Source of the DNA: Solirubrobacterales bacterium
Lineage (GTDB): Bacteria; Actinomycetota; Thermoleophilia; Solirubrobacterales; 70-9
NCBI GenBank assembly: GCA_035573435.1
Contig: DATMZR010000012.1
Location: forward strand, 231,068-295,067
Length of the DNA stretch: 64,000 nt
Reading direction: 5' to 3'
Shown here: positions 1-7,987 of the stretch, piece by piece
Layout of the letters: every line of letters begins with the position of its first letter
Numbering within the stretch: position 1 is the first letter of the stretch
Program-made: the position numbers and the translations under genes
Notes under the pieces: generated by a model
What the model was told of the DNA's origin: nothing
The model's input: only the letters and a program-made list of their open reading frames with translations
Databases searched by the model: none

Positions 1-256
1 CGATTCTATGGGGGCGGCGGTGCCCCGGTCGAGGCTGATGGGCTCAGGTCCGAGCCCGGCGACCCCGCGCGCCCATTCGCGGGGCCGCCGTGTGCTCTTC
101 GCCTGCGGCGGGTGGTCACCGCGGCGTGGGCTCGGTCTGGTTTCTCGGGATGGCGCGAAAGCTTGGTGCTTGCGTAGCTGAAAAACACTTCGGCGGCGCG
201 AGAGTTGCGTCACGCCTGGCGTAGCGCGGGCTCCGCCTCTCGCAACCCCGGCCGGC
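1..256. other. No supportable gene
   Basis: This stretch lies downstream of rarA, which runs on the minus strand and ends at 257. Both strands are open only in short, arginine- or proline-rich frames of the kind produced by GC-rich DNA. I see no motif, ribosome site or strong terminator in it. It may be the 3' flank of a gene lying outside the window. Confidence 0.5.
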
Positions 257-1624
257 TCATGGCCCGCCAAGCCGCCGGCTGATCTCCTCCAGGCGGCGTC
301 GAAGCTCCTGCTCGAACCCCCGCTCGGTCGGCTCGTAGAACCGCTCGTCCTCCAAGCCCTCGGGGCGCACCGGCTGGTCGGCGAGCCCGCCGGGCTCGTC
401 GTGGGGATAGACGTAGCCAACCCCGCGTCCGAGCTTGCGAGCCCCCGGGTAGTGGGCGTCCCGCACGTATGCGGGTGGCGGCTTGGCGCCATGCTCGCGA
501 ATGTGCGCGGTGGCCCGCTGGATGCCGCGATAGGAGGCGTTCGACTTTGGGGCGAGCGCCAGGTAGACGGCTGCCTGGGCGAGATTGAGCCGGCACTCGG
601 GCAGCCCCACGCGGTCAACGGCGTCCGCGGCGGCGTTGGCGACGACGAGAGCCTGCGGGTCGGCGTTGCCGATGTCCTCGGAGGCCAGGATCACCATTCG
701 CCTGGCGATGAAGCGGGGATCCTCGCCACCTTCGAGCATTACGGCCAGGTAATAGAGCGACGCGTCGGGGTCGGAGGCGCGGGTGGCCTTGATCCAGGCG
801 GAGATGTAGTCGTAATGGCGGTCGCCCTCGCGGTCGTAGGTGAGGGCCTTGCGCTGGAGGGCCTCTTCGGTCGTGGCGAGGTCGACGGGGGCGCCTGCCG
901 CGCGGGCGATCTGCACCGCGTGCTCGAGCGCCGCCAGGGCGATGCGGGCATCGCCGTCGGAGCGGGCGGCCAGCAACTCGATCGCCTCGGGCGAGACCTC
1001 GGGGGGATCGGGGATCCCACGCTCGGGAGTGGCCAGCGCCCGCCGCAGAAGCTGCTCGAGGTCGTCTGGATCGAGCGGCCTCAGCTCGTAGATGGAGCAG
1101 CGGGACAGCAGCGCCGAATTCACCTCGAAATACGGGTTTTCAGTGGTGGCGCCGATCAACGTCAGCAACCCTTCCTCCACGGCCGGCAGCAGGGCGTCCT
1201 GCTGCGCCTTGTTGAAGCGGTGGATCTCGTCGAGGAAGAAGATCGTCGGCTGACCTGAGGCCCGCCGGCGCTCCTCGGCGCGCTTGATCGCGGCCCGCAC
1301 CTCCGCCCTGCCCGCGTTCACGGCCGACTCCTCCTCGAAGGCTCCGCGCGCTGCCGACGCGATGATCCTGGCCAGAGTCGTCTTGCCCGAGCCCGGCGGG
1401 CCGTAGAGCACGGCGCTGTGCGGCTCTCCTCGCTCGATCGCCGTGCGCAGTGGCGAGCCGGGATGCAGGAGGTGATCCTGGCCCACCAGCTCGTCGAGAG
1501 AGCGTGGCCTCATCCGGACCGCCAGCGGCGCCTCCTCGGGCGGCACGGCGGTGCGCCCTGGCGCTGCCTCGCCGGTGTCGAAGAGGCGGTCGGTCACGGG
1601 TGGTGGAAGTATCCCCCGCTCCAT
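257..1624 (-). CDS. rarA: Replication-associated recombination protein A (RarA/MgsA), AAA+ ATPase
   Basis: RarA is a clamp-loader-like AAA+ ATPase that acts at stalled replication forks. The 455-residue product has Walker A GPPGSGKT at about residues 75-82, Walker B FFLDEIH at about 129-135, sensor GATTENP, and the C-terminal helical tetramerisation region typical of the family, ending in a charged tail. The length matches the family norm (430-460). The frame stays open far upstream, but that extension runs antisense through the M20 peptidase and is arginine-rich noise, so the ATG at 1624 was chosen. The gene diverges from the peptidase at 1679 with only 54 bp between them. I see no TANNNT box just before this start, unlike the divergent neighbour. 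Confidence 0.95.
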   Translation of the reverse strand: MERGILPPPVTDRLFDTGEAAPGRTAVPPEEAPLAVRMRPRSLDELVGQDHLLHPGSPLRTAIERGEPHSAVLYGPPGSGKTTLARIIASAARGAFEEESAVNAGRAEVRAAIKRAEERRRASGQPTIFFLDEIHRFNKAQQDALLPAVEEGLLTLIGATTENPYFEVNSALLSRCSIYELRPLDPDDLEQLLRRALATPERGIPDPPEVSPEAIELLAARSDGDARIALAALEHAVQIARAAGAPVDLATTEEALQRKALTYDREGDRHYDYISAWIKATRASDPDASLYYLAVMLEGGEDPRFIARRMVILASEDIGNADPQALVVANAAADAVDRVGLPECRLNLAQAAVYLALAPKSNASYRGIQRATAHIREHGAKPPPAYVRDAHYPGARKLGRGVGYVYPHDEPGGLADQPVRPEGLEDERFYEPTERGFEQELRRRLEEISRRLGGP

Positions 1625-1665
1625 GGATGCGCCGGAGCTGATGGGGTCGGTTGGCAGGCGGCGAG

Positions 1666-1671
1666 TAACCT
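1666..1671 (+). promoter_or_regulatory. -10 box (TAACCT), probable leaderless promoter of the M20 peptidase
   Basis: TAACCT is followed by exactly 7 nt and then the ATG at 1679, so transcription would start at or next to the start codon. The spacer GGAGGCG also resembles a ribosome site, but it sits too close to the ATG to be typical. Confidence 0.5.
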
Positions 1672-1678
1672 GGAGGCG

Positions 1679-3040
1679 ATGGGAGATCAGGCGGCTGCGC
1701 CAGCTGGTACCCGGACCGGAGGCGAAGTCGGAAGCGAAGCGGTGGCGCTGCTCCAGGAGCTGATCAGCATCGACACCGCCAACCCTCCCGGCAACGAGGA
1801 GGCCGCCCAGCGGCTGCTGGCCGAGACCCTTGCGGACGCCGGCTTTGCCTGCGAGCTGTTGGCCGCGGAGCCCGGCCGCCCGAACCTGGTGGCGCGGCTC
1901 GCTGGGCAGGGCGCCGGGCCGACGCTGTGCCTGCTCAGCCACGTGGATACGGTCCCCGCAGACGCTTCCGAGTGGAGCTTCGATCCCTGGGCGGGCGACG
2001 TCGTGGCCGGACAGGTTCGAGGCCGAGGCGCTCAGGACATGAAGGACCAGGTTGCCGCCGAGGTTGCGGCGGCGGCGGCGCTCGGTCGCGAGGGCTGGCG
2101 CCCCGCCAGGGGAGACCTCTTGGTCGTCGTCACCGCCGACGAGGAGATGGGGGCGGCTGCCGGCGCTCAGTGGCTGTGCGCCGAGCATCCCGACAAGGTG
2201 CGTTCCGATTACGTGCTCAACGAGGGCGGCGGCACGTCGTTCGAGGTTGACGGGCGGCGGTTCTACCCGCTTTGCGTGGGCGAGAAGGGGCCCTGCCGCT
2301 TCAAGTTGCGTGCCCGCGGCACCGCGGGCCACGCCTCGGTCCCCGGGGTCGGTGACAACGCGCTGCTGAAGCTCGCCCCGGCGCTCCAGCGCCTGCGGGA
2401 GCAGGCACCACTCGCGCCGACGCCCGAAGGCGTGGCCTTCCTGTCGGCGGTGAGCGGGAGGCAGATCGACCCCTGCGACCACGAGGCGCTCGAGGCGGCC
2501 GTCGAACGGCTTCGCAAGGCAGCCCCAGAGGTCAGCGCCTACCTGGCCGAGCCGATGCTGAGGGTGACACTGGTCCCAACCAAGGCGAGCGCATCCACGA
2601 AGGAGAACGTGATCCCGTCCCATGCCGAAGTCCTGATCGACTGCCGGGTGCCGCCGGGAATGGGCCCGGCCGAGGCGCTCGAGCGCGCCCGGGCCGTGCT
2701 GGGCGAGGCAGGTGAGGAGCTGGAGATCGAGTTCACCGAGACCGTGGTGGGCAACCGCTCTCCGGCCGACTCGCCGCTCGCGACGGCAATCGAGGAGTGG
2801 CTTGCGGAGGCGGATCCAGCCGGCACCGTGACCCCCATGGTGATGCCGGGCTTCAGCGACAGTCACTGGTTTCGGCGTGCCTTCGACTCCGCGGTCGTTT
2901 ACGGCTTCTGCCCGCAGCGCGAGATAGCCCTGCCCGAGGCGGTGCCGCTCGTTCACGGCGCGGATGAGCGAGCGGCGGTCGCCGACGTGGAGTTCGGCGC
3001 CCGCTTCTTTGGAGACATCGCGCAGGCGGTGCTTGGATGA
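1679..3040 (+). CDS. M20 family metallopeptidase (ArgE/DapE-like)
   Basis: This is a zinc-dependent amidohydrolase or exopeptidase of the ArgE/DapE/ACY1 group, 453 residues, cytoplasmic. Metal-site landmarks are SHVDTVP (H88, D90), GRGAQDMK (D120) and the catalytic DEEMG (E155/E156); a final conserved histidine lies near the C-terminus in PLVHGADE. The dimerisation lid domain sits between (GTAGHASVPG region). Substrate cannot be told from the sequence: succinyl-DAP, acetylornithine or dipeptides are all possible, and no biosynthetic partner is adjacent. The start at 1679 fits both the family N-terminus (about 20 residues before ALLQELISIDT) and the TAACCT box. The stop overlaps the next start by 4 nt (ATGA), so the DUF1385 gene is translationally coupled. 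Confidence 0.9.
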   Translation: MGDQAAAPAGTRTGGEVGSEAVALLQELISIDTANPPGNEEAAQRLLAETLADAGFACELLAAEPGRPNLVARLAGQGAGPTLCLLSHVDTVPADASEWSFDPWAGDVVAGQVRGRGAQDMKDQVAAEVAAAAALGREGWRPARGDLLVVVTADEEMGAAAGAQWLCAEHPDKVRSDYVLNEGGGTSFEVDGRRFYPLCVGEKGPCRFKLRARGTAGHASVPGVGDNALLKLAPALQRLREQAPLAPTPEGVAFLSAVSGRQIDPCDHEALEAAVERLRKAAPEVSAYLAEPMLRVTLVPTKASASTKENVIPSHAEVLIDCRVPPGMGPAEALERARAVLGEAGEELEIEFTETVVGNRSPADSPLATAIEEWLAEADPAGTVTPMVMPGFSDSHWFRRAFDSAVVYGFCPQREIALPEAVPLVHGADERAAVADVEFGARFFGDIAQAVLG

Positions 3041-3897
3041 CGACGGGGTCGAGCAGCAACGGCGCTGGGCGAGAGGAACCGCTTCGGCTCGGCGGAATGG
3101 CGCTTCGCAACGGGCTCCTGATCCATGGTCCGAGGGCCTGGGCGGCGGCGGCGCGGGCCCCCGACGGCGCCATCGAGGTGGCATCCGGCCCCAAACCGGT
3201 TTTCTCGCAGGGGCGGCTGGGCTCGACGCCTCTGCTTCGCGGTCCGTTGCGGCTCGCGGAGGCGTTTGCCGTCATCCCGCTCGCCCGCCGCAGGCTGCCG
3301 GCTGCCCGATTGCCGATCGAGGACACCCGCGTGCTGGTGGTCGGAATCGCCACCGCCGCGGTCAGTGGAGCGGTCCGCCGCCTGGGGAGAGCATCCGGGT
3401 CGGGCGGCGCCGCCACGCTGCGGGAGGGCGTGGTCGCCCTTCTGGGAGTGCTGCCGGCGGCGGCCGCGCTTCGCGATCGGGACCTGGCCGCGTACCACGG
3501 CGTCGAGCACAAGGCAATCGGCGCCTATGAGCGCCACAGCCTGGACCCAGCGGATGCCCCCAAGGAACACGAGCGCTGCGGCTCCAACCTGATCGCGCCG
3601 CTTCTGGTTCTCTCCGTTGCCGGCCAGGTGGTCGCCGAAAAGCTGTTCAGGAACCCGGGGCCGTTGTCACGAGCGCTCGCCGGGGCGGCCAGCGTCTCGC
3701 TGGCGGTGGAGCTGTTCGCCTACGCCGAGCGGCGCCCGGACTCCGCGCTCGGCCGCGGGATCCACGGCGTGGGGCACGAGATTCAGCGCCTCTTCTCGAC
3801 CCGCGAGCCGACTCCGGAGCAGCTCGAGGTTGGCTCCGCTGCCCTGCGCGAGGTCCTGCGCGTCGAGGCAAACCTGGCAGACAACGTTCATCCCTAG
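3037..3897 (+). CDS. DUF1385 family membrane protein
   Basis: The 286-residue protein carries the DUF1385 hallmarks: GGMALRNGLLIHGP near residues 19-32, the YHGVEHKAIGAYE histidine-rich motif in the middle, and ERCGSNLI after it. Hydrophobic stretches around VLVVGIATAAVSGAV, LLGVLPAAAAL and LLVLSVAGQVV suggest several membrane segments. The family is related to Bacillus YqhQ; its biochemical role is not established, though conserved His/Glu residues suggest a metal site. It overlaps the M20 peptidase by 4 nt. A polar C-terminal tail of about 50 residues follows the last hydrophobic segment. Function unknown. Confidence 0.85.
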   Translation: MTTGSSSNGAGREEPLRLGGMALRNGLLIHGPRAWAAAARAPDGAIEVASGPKPVFSQGRLGSTPLLRGPLRLAEAFAVIPLARRRLPAARLPIEDTRVLVVGIATAAVSGAVRRLGRASGSGGAATLREGVVALLGVLPAAAALRDRDLAAYHGVEHKAIGAYERHSLDPADAPKEHERCGSNLIAPLLVLSVAGQVVAEKLFRNPGPLSRALAGAASVSLAVELFAYAERRPDSALGRGIHGVGHEIQRLFSTREPTPEQLEVGSAALREVLRVEANLADNVHP

Positions 3898-3950
3898 GGC
3901 GGGACTGCCGATACTTTGTAGGCAGCTCGCCAGGGGAGGACTCACCGCAG

Positions 3951-5534
3951 ATGACGACGCTCTCGATACTAGGCATCGACTGGTTCGAGTTCCAGAACTA
4001 CGTCAGTCTCTGGGGTCCCCTCCTGCTAATGGGGGTGCTCGTCTACCTCGTGTGGCGGACGCTGAAGCTGATGCCGCGCACCAAGCCGCAGCAGATCACT
4101 CCCAAGTCCGCGAGCTCCGTCACCTGGGCCGACATCGAGGGAGTGGAGGAAACCAAGGACGAGCTGCGCGAGGTGGTCGAGTTCCTGCGACGGCCGAAGC
4201 AATTCAAGCGGCTGGGCGCGACGGTGCCGAAGGGCATCCTGCTGCACGGGCCACCGGGAACCGGCAAGACGCTGCTCGCCAAGGCGGTCGCCCACGAGTC
4301 GGGCGCCAACTTCTTCGGTCAGTCGGCCTCCTCGTTCGTGGAGATGTTCGCCGGCCTCGGCGCCGCGCGGATCCGGCGGCTGTTCAAGCAGGCACGCGAC
4401 AACGCCCCTGCGATCATCTTCATCGACGAGCTCGACGCGGTCGGCACCCACCGCGGCTCGGACATCTCCGGGGAGCGCGACCAGACGCTGAACCAACTCC
4501 TGGTGGAGATGGACGGCTTCGACTCACGCGACAACGTGATCGTGATGGCCGCGTCGAACATGCTCGAGAAGCTCGACCGCGCGCTGCTGCGGCCAGGGCG
4601 GTTCGACCGACAGGTCTTCGTGCCGCCGCCTGACATGCGCGGGCGCGAGCGGATCCTCGTCGTGCACACCCAGAACAAGCCGCTTGCCCCCGATGTCGAC
4701 CTGGAGCGGATGGCGCGTCACACCGCCGGGCTGACCGGCGCCGACCTGGCCAACCTCTGCAACGAGGCGGCGATCCTGGCCGGTCGCAACGACCGCGACT
4801 GGATCGCCCAAGCCGACTTCGAGAACGCCTTCGAGCGTGTGGTCGCGGGCCTGCAGTCGCGGAAGGTGATCACCGCCCACGAGAAGCGGGTGGTCGCCTG
4901 GCATGAGGCGGGGCACGCCGTGGTGTCGGAGCTGCTGCCGACGGTCGACAAGGTCCAGAAGGTCTCGATAGTGCCCCGTGGCAAGGCGCTCGGCTACACG
5001 CTCAACCTCCCGCAGGAGGACCGCTACCTGAAGTCGCGCGAGGAGCTGATCGACTACATGAAGGTGCTGCTCGCGGGGCGTGTGTCGGAGCAGATCACCT
5101 TCGGTCGGGTGACCACCGGTGCCGCCGACGACCTCAAGCGCGTCACCGACATCGCGCGCTCGATGGTCTACGAGTACGGGATGGGCACCTCGATCCGCTC
5201 CCATCAGGTCCCGGCCGACGACTACGCGGTCTCCGAGGCACTGCGCCGCACGCGCGACGAGGAGGTGCAGGCCATCTCCGAGGAGGCCTACCGGGGCGCC
5301 TACCACCTGCTGGCCGACCACCGCGACCTGCTGGACGAGATCGCCGAGCAGCTGCTCGCCAACGAAGTGATCGAGCACGACGAGATCGGCGAGATCATGG
5401 ATCGGCAGCAATCCGCCGAGGGCCGGCTGCGTCAGCTCGAAGAGCACGAAGAGGCCGCTCAGCCGTCTGGGGATCGCGCGGCGGCGCTCGCCTCGAAGGC
5501 TCGGACCGATCCACCCGGCGTCGGCCCGCGCTAG
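3951..5534 (+). CDS. ftsH: FtsH-family ATP-dependent zinc metalloprotease, short form
   Basis: Membrane-anchored AAA+ protease that extracts and degrades membrane and short-lived cytoplasmic proteins. In 527 residues I see one N-terminal hydrophobic segment (about 18-36), Walker A GPPGTGKT (100-107), pore loop FVEMFAG (129-135), Walker [10 protein letters not shown] (155-163), the second region of homology ending RPGRFDR (214-220), the zinc site HEAGH (318-322), and the third-ligand region [16 protein letters not shown]. Classical FtsH has two membrane helices flanking an extracytoplasmic domain of about 75 residues; this one goes from a single helix almost directly to the AAA domain, so that domain is missing. 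The ATG has GGGGAGG about 11 nt upstream. A promoter may lie in the 53 bp gap after DUF1385. Confidence 0.93.
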   Translation: MTTLSILGIDWFEFQNYVSLWGPLLLMGVLVYLVWRTLKLMPRTKPQQITPKSASSVTWADIEGVEETKDELREVVEFLRRPKQFKRLGATVPKGILLHGPPGTGKTLLAKAVAHESGANFFGQSASSFVEMFAGLGAARIRRLFKQARDNAPAIIFIDELDAVGTHRGSDISGERDQTLNQLLVEMDGFDSRDNVIVMAASNMLEKLDRALLRPGRFDRQVFVPPPDMRGRERILVVHTQNKPLAPDVDLERMARHTAGLTGADLANLCNEAAILAGRNDRDWIAQADFENAFERVVAGLQSRKVITAHEKRVVAWHEAGHAVVSELLPTVDKVQKVSIVPRGKALGYTLNLPQEDRYLKSREELIDYMKVLLAGRVSEQITFGRVTTGAADDLKRVTDIARSMVYEYGMGTSIRSHQVPADDYAVSEALRRTRDEEVQAISEEAYRGAYHLLADHRDLLDEIAEQLLANEVIEHDEIGEIMDRQQSAEGRLRQLEEHEEAAQPSGDRAAALASKARTDPPGVGPR

Positions 5535-5555
5535 AGCCGGCGAACCCGCCGTCAA

Positions 5556-5561
5556 TACACT
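5556..5561 (+). promoter_or_regulatory. -10 box (TACACT), probable leaderless promoter of mce
   Basis: TACACT lies 7 nt before the GTG at 5569, within the 34-bp gap after ftsH, and there is no Shine-Dalgarno sequence. This gives mce its own transcription start. Confidence 0.55.
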
Positions 5562-5568
5562 GGCTGCC

Positions 5569-5979
5569 GTGTTCGAGCGGATCGACCACGTGGGCCTGGC
5601 GGTGTCCGACCTGGAGCGGGCGATGGGTCTCTACGAGGAGACCTTCGGGATGCCTGTCGCGCACCGGGAGACCGTTGAGTCCCAGGGCGTGGAGGCGGTG
5701 CTGCTCGACATCGGCGAGGGACACGTCGAGCTGCTTCGCCCCCTTGGGCCTGAGACGGTGGTGGGCCGATTCATCGCCAAGCGCGGCGAAGGCCTTCATC
5801 ACGTCGCCTACCGGGTCTCCGACATCGATGCGTCGCTGGTGACCCTGAAGGGGGCGGGCGTCGACCTGATCGACTCCGAGGCCCGATCCGGGATCCGGGG
5901 GAGCCGCGTCGCCTTCCTGCACCCAAAGGCAACCGGCGGCACGCTCACAGAGCTGGTCGAGCCGGCGGCGAGCCACTAG
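5569..5979 (+). CDS. mce: Methylmalonyl-CoA epimerase (VOC superfamily)
   Basis: Interconverts (S)- and (R)-methylmalonyl-CoA in propionyl-CoA metabolism. The 136-residue protein is the normal length for MCEE and shows two VOC beta-alpha-beta modules: FERIDHVGLAV at the N-terminus and GLHHVAYRV near residue 76. Probable metal ligands are H7, H78 and E128 (LTELVE), with a further acidic ligand in HVELL. The GTG start follows TACACT by 7 nt. The methylmalonyl-CoA mutase is not in this window. Another VOC enzyme cannot be excluded, but the motif order and length fit MCEE well. Confidence 0.88.
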   Translation: MFERIDHVGLAVSDLERAMGLYEETFGMPVAHRETVESQGVEAVLLDIGEGHVELLRPLGPETVVGRFIAKRGEGLHHVAYRVSDIDASLVTLKGAGVDLIDSEARSGIRGSRVAFLHPKATGGTLTELVEPAASH

Positions 5980-5996
5980 CACGGGGGAGCAAGCCG

Positions 5997-6242
5997 ATGG
6001 CCGAGGAGATGAAGCGGATCGAGATCGGGTTCGGGGGAGGCCAGGTGATGAGCGCCCGCCTCACCTCCAGTCATCTCGGGGCGCTGCGCGAGGCGCTGGC
6101 CTCGACCGACAAGCAGGCCAGCGAGGCGGCGAGCTGGTACGAGCTCGAGTCCGAGGACGGCGCGATTTCGCTCGACTTGCGGCAGGTGGTATTCGTGCGG
6201 GTGGCCGCCGCCCCGCACACGATCGGCTTCTCGGACACGTGA
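5997..6242 (+). CDS. Small protein of unknown function (81 aa)
   Basis: I do not recognise a family. The product is soluble-looking, with a central helix-forming stretch (LGALREALASTDKQASEAASW) and beta-forming ends (IEIGFGGGQVMSARL, SLDLRQVVFVRV). It starts 17 nt after mce (GGGGGAGCAAGCCG before the ATG, a plausible ribosome site) and its TGA overlaps the GTG of the following methyltransferase. That tight packing and the sensible composition support a real gene in one unit with mce and the methyltransferase. Confidence 0.7.
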   Translation: MAEEMKRIEIGFGGGQVMSARLTSSHLGALREALASTDKQASEAASWYELESEDGAISLDLRQVVFVRVAAAPHTIGFSDT

Positions 6243-6841
6243 GGAAACCCCTCCTCCTGGGGGCAGCCGCCGTCGGAGCAGTGGCTTGGTGGTGGCGCAA
6301 GAACCCGTCGGCGTGCCCTTACAGCCAGCGGTTCTGGGTCGAGGCGCCGCATCCCCTGATCACCCGCGCACGCCTGCGCGAGGTTCTCGAGCCAACACCG
6401 GGCGAGCGCCTTTTGGAGATCGGCCCCGGAACCGGCTACTACACGGTCGAGCTGGCGGACTGGGTCGGCGCCGAGGGGGTGGTCGAGATCTTCGACATCC
6501 AGCAGCAGATGCTGGACCACACGATCCGCGCCGTTCGCGAGCGCGGCCTTTGGAACGTCAACCCCACGCTAGGCGACGCCCAGGAACTCGGCTTCGACGA
6601 CGACAGCTTCGACGCGGCGATCCTGATCACCGTGCTCGGTGAGATCCCCGACCAGGACGGGGCGCTACGCGAGATCGCCCGCGTGCTGAGACCAGGCGGG
6701 CGACTGATCGTCGGGGAGCTGTTCGGCGATCCTCACATGGTCACGCTCGGCTCGCTCCAGCGGCGCGCGGAGGCCGCCGGCCTGCGCTTCGAGCGCCGCG
6801 TCGGGCCGAAGGTCGGCTACTTCGCCCGCTTGGGCGCCTGA
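6239..6841 (+). CDS. Class I SAM-dependent methyltransferase, membrane-associated
   Basis: A 200-residue Rossmann methyltransferase: motif I LLEIGPGTGYY, the acidic end of strand 2 in VEIFDIQQ, motif II around DDDSFDAAILI, and motif III LRPGGRLIVGEL. The N-terminus LLLGAAAVGAVAWWWRK is hydrophobic followed by basic residues, so a membrane anchor or interfacial helix is likely. A UbiE/COQ5-like or phospholipid/quinone substrate would suit that, but this is inference. The GTG start overlaps the preceding stop. Confidence 0.85.
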   Translation: MRKPLLLGAAAVGAVAWWWRKNPSACPYSQRFWVEAPHPLITRARLREVLEPTPGERLLEIGPGTGYYTVELADWVGAEGVVEIFDIQQQMLDHTIRAVRERGLWNVNPTLGDAQELGFDDDSFDAAILITVLGEIPDQDGALREIARVLRPGGRLIVGELFGDPHMVTLGSLQRRAEAAGLRFERRVGPKVGYFARLGA

Positions 6842-6853
6842 AGACCCGGAGCC

Positions 6854-7834
6854 TCAGCCGGCGAGCGCCCGCCAAAGGCGCTCTTCCGCGTCCAGGACCT
6901 CGGCGGCGGCCGCACCGACCCGCGCCCAGACCTCCTGTTCTGGGTCGTCGGTCTCGCTCGCGACCAGGAGGTGCTCGGCGAGTGTGGTCCACCGGCTGGC
7001 CGCATCGGCGGCGAGCCGTGCCTCTTCGCGGCCGACCTCGTCGAGAAAGCGTGAGTACATGAGCCGGAAGTTGCCGCCCCCGGTGCCGCGTCGCTCGATC
7101 ACCTGGTAGCCAAAGCGCGCGCACCACTGCCAGTCCTCGATCTGCTCGGGCCAGGCGCCGACCTCGGCGGCGAACCGGCGCAGCGCCGGCAGCCCTTCGT
7201 ACTCGCCAAGCGGCGGATCGAGCATCTGCACCGCATTGCGCTCGATCGCAGTCGCCGCCGCCCCACGGACATCGCCCAGCTCGCCCCCCTCCTGCACCGT
7301 GAACATGTGACCGTCGAGCGGCATGACCGGCTGCTTTTCGTGGCGCGCCAGCGCGAGATTCTCGAGGCGCGTCGTCTGGAGCTCCTCGAACGCGGTGTCG
7401 GAGAGGTAGGCGACGGCGTCGTCGTAGCCCGCCAGGACCACGGCGTGACCCGGGAAGTGCGCCGAGCTGCCGTAGTGGTCCAGGTAGTACAGATCGGTGA
7501 GCAGGATCGCGGGACGCCCGCCGTCGACGGCGGCTCGTGCCGCATCCCACGACGCCTCGGGCTCGGCGAAGGTTTCGAGCCGGATCGGCGCCCCGGTCAG
7601 CTCCACGAACTGCTCCTCGAGCCGCCCCACGCGCCCGTTCGTGAACCGAGACGGGCTGGACCCGTCGAGCGCCACGTAGTAGAAGCTGACGCCTGCGCCG
7701 AGCCCCAGCGCCATCTCCTCGGAGATCTCGGCGCCGTGGAAGGCCAGCAGGTTGCGAAGCGCCGTCGAGCCACAGTGGTTCCCCGGAACGTGGCGGTAAC
7801 CCGGGACCATCCTCGGCGCGGTGATCGCCTCCAT
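6854..7834 (-). CDS. BtrH N-terminal / DUF4872 domain protein
   Basis: 326 residues with a papain/C39-like N-terminal domain: GNHCGSTALRNLL places the candidate nucleophile at C21, and HFPGHAVVLAGYD the histidine at H130, with D following in LSDTAFEE. The C-terminal half matches the DUF4872 arrangement (AIERNAVQML, GLPALRRFA, GTGGGNFRLMYSRFL). In butirosin biosynthesis BtrH is an acyltransferase that moves an acyl chain from a carrier protein to the aminoglycoside. No carrier protein or biosynthetic cluster is present here, so the substrate is unknown; a peptidase or amidase activity is an alternative. The ATG at 7834 was chosen because the family begins just before the catalytic Cys; the frame extends upstream only as antisense noise. 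Confidence 0.8.
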   Translation of the reverse strand: MEAITAPRMVPGYRHVPGNHCGSTALRNLLAFHGAEISEEMALGLGAGVSFYYVALDGSSPSRFTNGRVGRLEEQFVELTGAPIRLETFAEPEASWDAARAAVDGGRPAILLTDLYYLDHYGSSAHFPGHAVVLAGYDDAVAYLSDTAFEELQTTRLENLALARHEKQPVMPLDGHMFTVQEGGELGDVRGAAATAIERNAVQMLDPPLGEYEGLPALRRFAAEVGAWPEQIEDWQWCARFGYQVIERRGTGGGNFRLMYSRFLDEVGREEARLAADAASRWTTLAEHLLVASETDDPEQEVWARVGAAAAEVLDAEERLWRALAG

Positions 7835-7987
7835 GGCGTGATTCTGCCCTAACGGCCACGACCCTTGACTCGCCCCCCTCAGCGTGGGAGGCTTGCCCTT
7901 CCGGCGGTCGCCTGACCCGCCGACCGGCCCTAACGGACTAGCCGACGCGCCTGGTCTCCGCCTCAACGGCTTCAAGGGAGGCTCGAC

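Noticed and set aside
1625..3184. N-terminal extension of RarA over the M20 peptidase
   Set aside because: The peptidase has all catalytic motifs and a promoter box; the antisense extension is arginine-rich without motifs.
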